The notes below the pieces were generated by a model. The model did not search any database, was not told the DNA's origin, and saw only the letters and a list, made by a program, of their open reading frames with translations. From Nymphalis io (Eukaryota; Arthropoda; Insecta; Lepidoptera; Nymphalidae), in NCBI RefSeq assembly GCF_905147045.1, contig NC_065918.1, positions 3,286,001 to 3,350,000 on the forward strand: a stretch of DNA of 64,000 bases. The letters run 5' to 3'. Below, in pieces: positions 59,897-64,000 of the stretch. Within the stretch, counting starts at the first letter, position 1; each line of letters starts with the position of its first letter. Both the position numbers and the translations under genes were made by a program.

Positions 59897-59900
59897 TTAA
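59897..59900. other. TTAA target-site duplication, left
   Basis: TTAA immediately before the left terminal repeat. The flank itself reads TTAATTAA. Confidence 0.93.
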
Positions 59901-60026
59901 CCCTTTAACCGCCCGACTTCATATCTGTTGGCGTGCCCCCAGCGCCCGGCACAGTGAATCGAAAAATAAATACCTACAAAAAAGAGGGATGTGCAATACT
60001 TAACTTTTAGATGTCGATATTTCGTT

Positions 60027-60050
60027 TTAACCTTTTAACCGCCCGACTTA
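60027..60050. repeat. Internal copy of the left piggyBac terminus
   Basis: TTAA then CCTTTTAACCGCCCGACTTA repeats the true end (TTAA then CCCTTTAACCGCCCGACTTC) with two differences, 130 bases inside the element, including the preceding TTAA. Confidence 0.85.
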
Positions 60051-60307
60051 GCTTGGTGGAGATATAGATACCTACTTGAGTATTACTTACCTTACGAAAT
60101 CATTCGGCATTTTTCGTAAACCAGGAAAACAAAAAGTGTTTGAAAATTTGAACGATTTATTAATTCGTACTTAGGCTATTCAAAATAAAATCAGTCCAGA
60201 GAAGAAAAACGATTGATTTCTCAAAAGTAAGTAGGTACAGGTAATGAGTTCTTATGTGTATTGATTTATACCTACTCCTAAGTTTTAGTGCGAGTTTTTA
60301 TACGTAG

Positions 60308-60418
60308 TCGATCGTGTCTACGTTAACTTCGATTTGTACTGAAACTTAAGTAACGCCTGGTGACAATAACGGGAACTACAAATGTTCCACAAATCTACGT
60401 AAACGTTGACACGATCGA
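60308..60418. repeat. Imperfect 19-bp inverted repeat in left subterminal region
   Basis: Arms 60308-60326 (TCGATCGTGTCTACGTTAA...) and 60400-60418 (reverse complement with two mismatches, core GACACGATCGA perfect). It may be a transposase-binding or structural element. Confidence 0.75.
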
Positions 60419-60488
60419 ATACGAGTACTTAAAGAAACGCGCACTGCCTACTAAACAATTAACAACAAAAATAAAAATAAAAAAAGTT

Positions 60489-60640
60489 ACTCTTGGACAT
60501 TATCAGTTTACATATAGACTTAAATGGTAACGATATTTATCACAATCACAATTTATATCACACTAATGAACAATAAACATAAAAATAAAAATTTCACTCT
60601 TGGACATGTCATTATCAGTTTACCTATAGACTTAAATGTA
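60489..60640. repeat. Partial tandem duplication (offset 107 bp)
   Basis: ACTCTTGGACAT...TATCAGTTTAC...TATAGACTTAAATG occurs at 60489 and again at 60596, the second copy with a 4-base insertion. Lies 3' of the transposase stop. Confidence 0.8.
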
Positions 60641-60759
60641 ACGTAATGTAAAATATCACAATTTTAATAACACTTATTTCAATAAAATCAGTCTTACAAT
60701 CAGAGGTAAGATTTTTCATTAATAATAATCAGTCGAATAATTCTAAATGTAGAATAATT

Positions 60760-62304
60760 CTACAAAACAATCGGTATCGTACCACAATTATTGTGGTACT
60801 CAACAGCACATGGATCTATGCATAGATAAACTTTGCATTTTTGGCACATAAAACGAGTCTCAGACCGTTTTCTTTTTGCTGCGCACATTTTACATCGCTG
60901 ACTTTTGCCGGTTAGTATTCTAACAGGAAAATGCTCTAAGACACTATTATGTAAAAAACGGTTAGAGTCAAGGACGCCGCGCGGTGTTGACTGTTGAGTT
61001 AAAGAACATTGTTTGTATTTTTCTATTATTTGCCTGATAACGTTTAATTGGAAATCAGCTAAACTATAATTTTGTTTATTTTTTATCAGTTTATGCAAGT
61101 AGAAAGCATTAAGTAAAAACATGTCAAATATGTGAAACCCAAGCTTTTTATGCCATTTTTTTGATTTTCTTATACAACCCAATGTGCTAGTCATCATATC
61201 AGATAGGTCAACCGACCCCATATTTTTTGTGTAGTCTACTACACACTGTGGTTTCATTTTGAGTAGCCCAGTTGAGTAATCTACATTGCCTGATGGTATT
61301 ATTTTGTCATCGTGTATTGTAGACAACATTAGGATCGGTTTCTTATCTTGCCATTTTAAGGCTAAGAGGGGAGGAGACGAGTAAGCGGCTATTTGTCCAC
61401 GTTTCAGTTTTTGGAATTTTGGCATCCCTTTTCTACTTGATCTTACGGTACCACATGCATAAGTCGCCCTTTCTTTTAAATATATAAAAAGCTGGGGACT
61501 GGAATACCAGTTATCTGCATACAACTCTCGATTGCAAAAATAGTAGTCTTTTAAAAGTTCAGTCACAACTGATCCAGTTAACCCTAAATTTGGTACAATC
61601 TCTACTTCTGTTTCCGATCCACAGTACACTATAAAATCCACGATATAACCGGATTTGACATCACATAAAACAAATAGCTTAATGCCAAATCTATTGCGTT
61701 TTTTAGGTAAATATTGTTTTATACTTAGGCGACCTTTAAAAGGCACAATACTTTCATCAATACACATTTTTTTACCCGGGATAAATGTTGTTTTGAAAGT
61801 TTCACGAGCGTGGTCAATCATCATTTTTATTTTATGTAATCTCGGTACACTACTCATCCCTGCAGGTGCCTCATAAAAAGATAGCATTCCTAAAATTGAG
61901 CAATATCTATTTCGAAACATAGTATTATGGAACACCATACTATGTAATAATGGTTCTGTAGACCAGTGTTCTTCAATTGTTATTCTTTTGTTTCTAGTGA
62001 AAAGCATTGTTACTGTAAGGAAAATGTAAAGGTCCTCAATAGAAACGTCGCGCCATTGTTGCAGTCTTGAATATATTCTGAGATCAGTATGTCTTACGAA
62101 GTGTTGATGATATTTATTCGTACAATTTGCTATTTTCTGTAACAAGCCTTTGCTACAAAAATGTTCGAAGAAATCTAATTCCGTGGAGGTACTATCTAAT
62201 TTGACAGCAGGCGACAGTCCACAAACAAAGTCGTCGAATTCTTCTAACATTGGGGTAGCAATTTGCGTTGTCCAATTAGTGGTTGTGACATTGTTATCTT
62301 GAAT
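60760..62304 (-). CDS. piggyBac-like transposase exon 2 (catalytic and Cys-rich domains)
   Basis: 514 codons from IQDNNVTTTNW to the stop at 60760. It holds the whole catalytic region and the zinc-binding-type tail. The acceptor TATTCTTTCAG (CAG at 62307-62305 on -) is strong. Confidence 0.9.
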   Translation of the reverse strand: MQDNNVTTTNWTTQIATPMLEEFDDFVCGLSPAVKLDSTSTELDFFEHFCSKGLLQKIANCTNKYHQHFVRHTDLRIYSRLQQWRDVSIEDLYIFLTVTMLFTRNKRITIEEHWSTEPLLHSMVFHNTMFRNRYCSILGMLSFYEAPAGMSSVPRLHKIKMMIDHARETFKTTFIPGKKMCIDESIVPFKGRLSIKQYLPKKRNRFGIKLFVLCDVKSGYIVDFIVYCGSETEVEIVPNLGLTGSVVTELLKDYYFCNRELYADNWYSSPQLFIYLKERATYACGTVRSSRKGMPKFQKLKRGQIAAYSSPPLLALKWQDKKPILMLSTIHDDKIIPSGNVDYSTGLLKMKPQCVVDYTKNMGSVDLSDMMTSTLGCIRKSKKWHKKLGFHIFDMFLLNAFYLHKLIKNKQNYSLADFQLNVIRQIIEKYKQCSLTQQSTPRGVLDSNRFLHNSVLEHFPVRILTGKSQRCKMCAAKRKRSETRFMCQKCKVYLCIDPCAVEYHNNCGTIPIVL

Positions 62305-62783
62305 CTGAAAGAATACAAAAATAAATTGTAGAGCAATAAATTGTGTGAGTGGAAAACTCACACGAAACATCGGTTGCCAAGGTAGGAAATTTGAATAGCC
62401 TATAAAAGCAAAAGTAGCAGTGCGACTCAGTGCGGTGCGTGGCAGCGCGGCGTCATGCACCAAATTAACATATGTACGTATCTACAGGCGAGTCAGCGAG
62501 CACTCACGCGACTCGCGCTTCAACCAATCAGATTCAACGTTCCAGAGTAGCCGCGCGCGCATTCTCATCGCACGGCGCGCTGTCGCCATCTCACTCACTC
62601 TAATTAAGTTTAAAATTTCCATTCAGACATAACCATCACATATTACACAATAAATTAAAATATAACTAGGTATGTAATAAAAAAAATAATTACCTCCTCA
62701 TCAATGTCAAACTCTTCGTCTGATAAAAATTCTTCATTTTCATCGCCTTCTAGAATTCGTATTAACTCTTCAGTAGTCGTCAT
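60760..62783 (-). CDS. piggyBac-like transposase, two exons
   Basis: Cut-and-paste transposase of the DDE_Tnp_1_7 family. Exon 1 62783-62694 (30 acidic codons from MTTTEELIRIL to EEFDIDEE, then donor GTAATT); intron 62693-62305; exon 2 62304-60760 after TTCTTTCAG, in phase 0. Spliced product 544 residues, normal for the family. Catalytic aspartates are in place: D213 in MCIDESIVPFKG, D294 in YADNWYSSP, D396 and D399 in GSVDLSD. A W-rich helix (KKWHKKLGF) follows. The C-terminal Cys-rich domain has C501, C504, C517, C520, C525, C529 and H534. An unspliced frame from 62463 (567 residues) also exists, but its extra 53 residues include the intron's pyrimidine tract and lack the acidic N-terminus typical of these proteins. 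No stops or frameshifts. Subfamily not assigned. Confidence 0.93.
62694..62783 (-). CDS. piggyBac-like transposase exon 1
   Basis: Start chosen at ATG 62783; an in-frame upstream ATG at 62843 would add 20 residues (MLVHVVLRSY...) rich in Cys and Val, unlike the family. The acidic segment GDENEEFLSDEEFDIDEE is typical of piggyBac transposase N-termini. Donor GTAATT at 62693. Confidence 0.8.
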
Positions 62784-63477
62784 GATAAATTTCTGACATG
62801 TACATTTATCGACATATGAACGTAAAACCACATGCACAAGCACAACACTGGTAGAAAATTCCAGAAGTCGGCACTCCTTAATGACGTAAGAAGCGGTCGT
62901 CTTTATCCGACCGTGGCGCTGGGCGTACTAACGAAGTATTTTTCGGAACATGTAGGCTAGGGATGGGTACCATCAATTCAGTCGCTGACGTTTCACAAGT
63001 AAATTTGCTTAATTCTATAGGAATTAAATGAAATACTTACAAATATTTGTAAAAAAATGTTTTATTAACAATTGCTGTAATTGTATTTAAAGTTAATTAG
63101 TTAGTATAACGAGAAATATTTTCATTTATTTTTATTTTTGTATCGGTAAATCTTGGCATATGTCTCGTCCCTCACGTCGGATTTTGTCGTCATGGGCGTT
63201 GCACATCAATACAATTTTCTAAAAATAATGTTAGTAATTCTTTTAACTTTGGACATTATTTTTAAGACTTCTAATTAAGAGGCTAAAGTGTATTAAACTG
63301 TAAACGATTACTTAGTTAACTATTTACCTAATGTAAACATATTTTTGATAGAATACAGCGTAATTAAATAAAAAAGCTGATAAAACGATCAGTGTTATTT
63401 TGGTCGTAAATATACGACTCAGGCGAAATGGGCCCGAAAATATTTGTCGGATTAATTCGACCTAGGCGGTTAAAGGG

Positions 63478-63481
63478 TTAA
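63478..63481. other. TTAA target-site duplication, right
   Basis: TTAA immediately after the right terminal repeat GGCGGTTAAAGGG. Confidence 0.93.
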
Positions 63482-63496
63482 TCGGAATACATTGTA

Positions 63497-63835
63497 CTGC
63501 CTCATTGGTATAGTGGCTTGATATAAGGCCGCCGACCCGAAGTTCCTGGGTTCAATTATCGTCGGGTCGGGCCAATAAAAAGTTATTGGGTTTTTCCGTC
63601 AGAGAATTCTCAGTAGCAACCCAGAGTCTAGAAGTTGGAAGTGTGTACAATCCAGTGCCTAAGCCGTTGGTCCTGCGCCTGAGATCTTTCCGGTCGTGTC
63701 GGATTGTCGTCCCATCGGACTATGAGAGCTAAGGAAGAGAGAGTGCACCTGTGTTTGCGCATGGCTAATCTCTCTTGAGATTGGCCGCCGTGGCCAAAAT
63801 CGGTCTGGAGGACAATATTATTATTTTTATAACAT
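63497..63835 (+). repeat. tRNA-derived SINE (family C)
   Basis: TCATTGGTATAGTGGCTTGA with TATAAGGCCGCC head, GGGTTCAATTATCG, GAGTCTAGAAGTTGGAAGTG, CGGACTATGAGAGCTAAGGA, GCCGCCGTGGCCAAAATCGG and an (ATT)n tail. It begins 16 bases beyond the right TTAA of the piggyBac element, and contains a small extra segment (GGGTCGGGCCAATAAAAAGT) that the 24.4 kb copy lacks. Confidence 0.85.
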
Positions 63836-64000
63836 AGTAGCCAATACGATTCCTCTATTGCTTTTTTTCTAAATACAATTACCTCGCATTATTTGGCGAA
63901 ATTGGTGACCGATCTTCGCTCGGCTTTATATATAAGAATGTCTCATTGGATAATATTTAATACTTATTTATCACTTCGGTATATATTATACTTTGTTGGT
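63836..64000. other. AT-rich right edge, nothing supported
   Basis: No repeat or coding feature recognised in the last 165 bases. Confidence 0.5.

Larger units (their letters stand above)
59901..63477 (-). mobile_element. Complete piggyBac-like DNA transposon
   Basis: 3577-bp element with perfect 13-bp terminal inverted repeats (CCCTTTAACCGCC at 59901-59913, its reverse complement at 63465-63477). It is flanked on both sides by TTAA (59897-59900 and 63478-63481), the invariant piggyBac target duplication. It encodes one uninterrupted transposase. All parts needed for autonomy appear present. Long subterminal regions (about 860 bp left, 690 bp right) contain further repeats. Known for the superfamily: precise cut-and-paste at TTAA. 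Inferred: recent insertion and possible activity. Confidence 0.95.

Noticed and set aside
62305..62463. Unspliced N-terminal extension of the transposase frame
   Set aside because: Its residues span the pyrimidine tract and acceptor, and the acidic exon 1 at 62783-62694 is a much better N-terminus.

Overview
This is insect nuclear DNA, almost certainly from a lepidopteran and probably a butterfly. It is strongly AT-rich, has short phase-consistent introns in a conserved gene, and carries many copies of SINE-like repeats that I recognise from butterfly sequence. One of these contains the phrase GGTTTGAAGGGTGAGTGAGC; others have tRNA-like heads. No bacterial, organellar or rRNA sequence was seen.

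Region 1 (1-7709, + strand) is the 3' part of the gene for CNOT1/Not1, the scaffold of the CCR4-NOT deadenylase. Twelve exons splice into 2817 nt (938 codons plus stop), covering the C-terminal ~40% of the protein: the end of the CNOT9-binding region, the connector and the C-terminal NOT-module (SHD) domain. A 3' UTR follows, with a proximal AATAAA near 8840 and a possible distal poly(A) site near 12.5 kb. An exon-like segment at 9241-9436 is open in the CNOT1 splice phase and could be an alternative last exon or belong to another transcript.

Region 2 (about 12.5-59.8 kb) is a gene-poor accessory or intronic stretch. It holds decayed retroelements (a Ty3/gypsy integrase tail at 17.9-18.4 kb, an RTE-like reverse transcriptase tail at 20.3-20.9 kb, a Jockey-superfamily reverse transcriptase at 34.4-35.8 kb, a short LINE ORF tail at 32.1-32.3 kb) and at least four SINE-like families in both orientations. 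Two CpG-rich islands at 29.05-29.82 kb look like a promoter with non-coding first exons. A few short GC-rich, splice-flanked open segments look like exons of unidentified genes: 33132-33188 and 37591-37694 on +, and 19968-20106 and 55719-55874 on -. The two + strand segments have matching splice phase.

Region 3 (59901-63477) is a structurally complete piggyBac-like DNA transposon, 3577 bp long. It has TTAA target duplications, 13-bp perfect terminal inverted repeats, and a two-exon transposase of 544 residues on the - strand with all expected catalytic aspartates and a C-terminal Cys-rich domain. Its left end carries a second, internal copy of the terminal sequence. A tRNA-derived SINE lies directly to its right.
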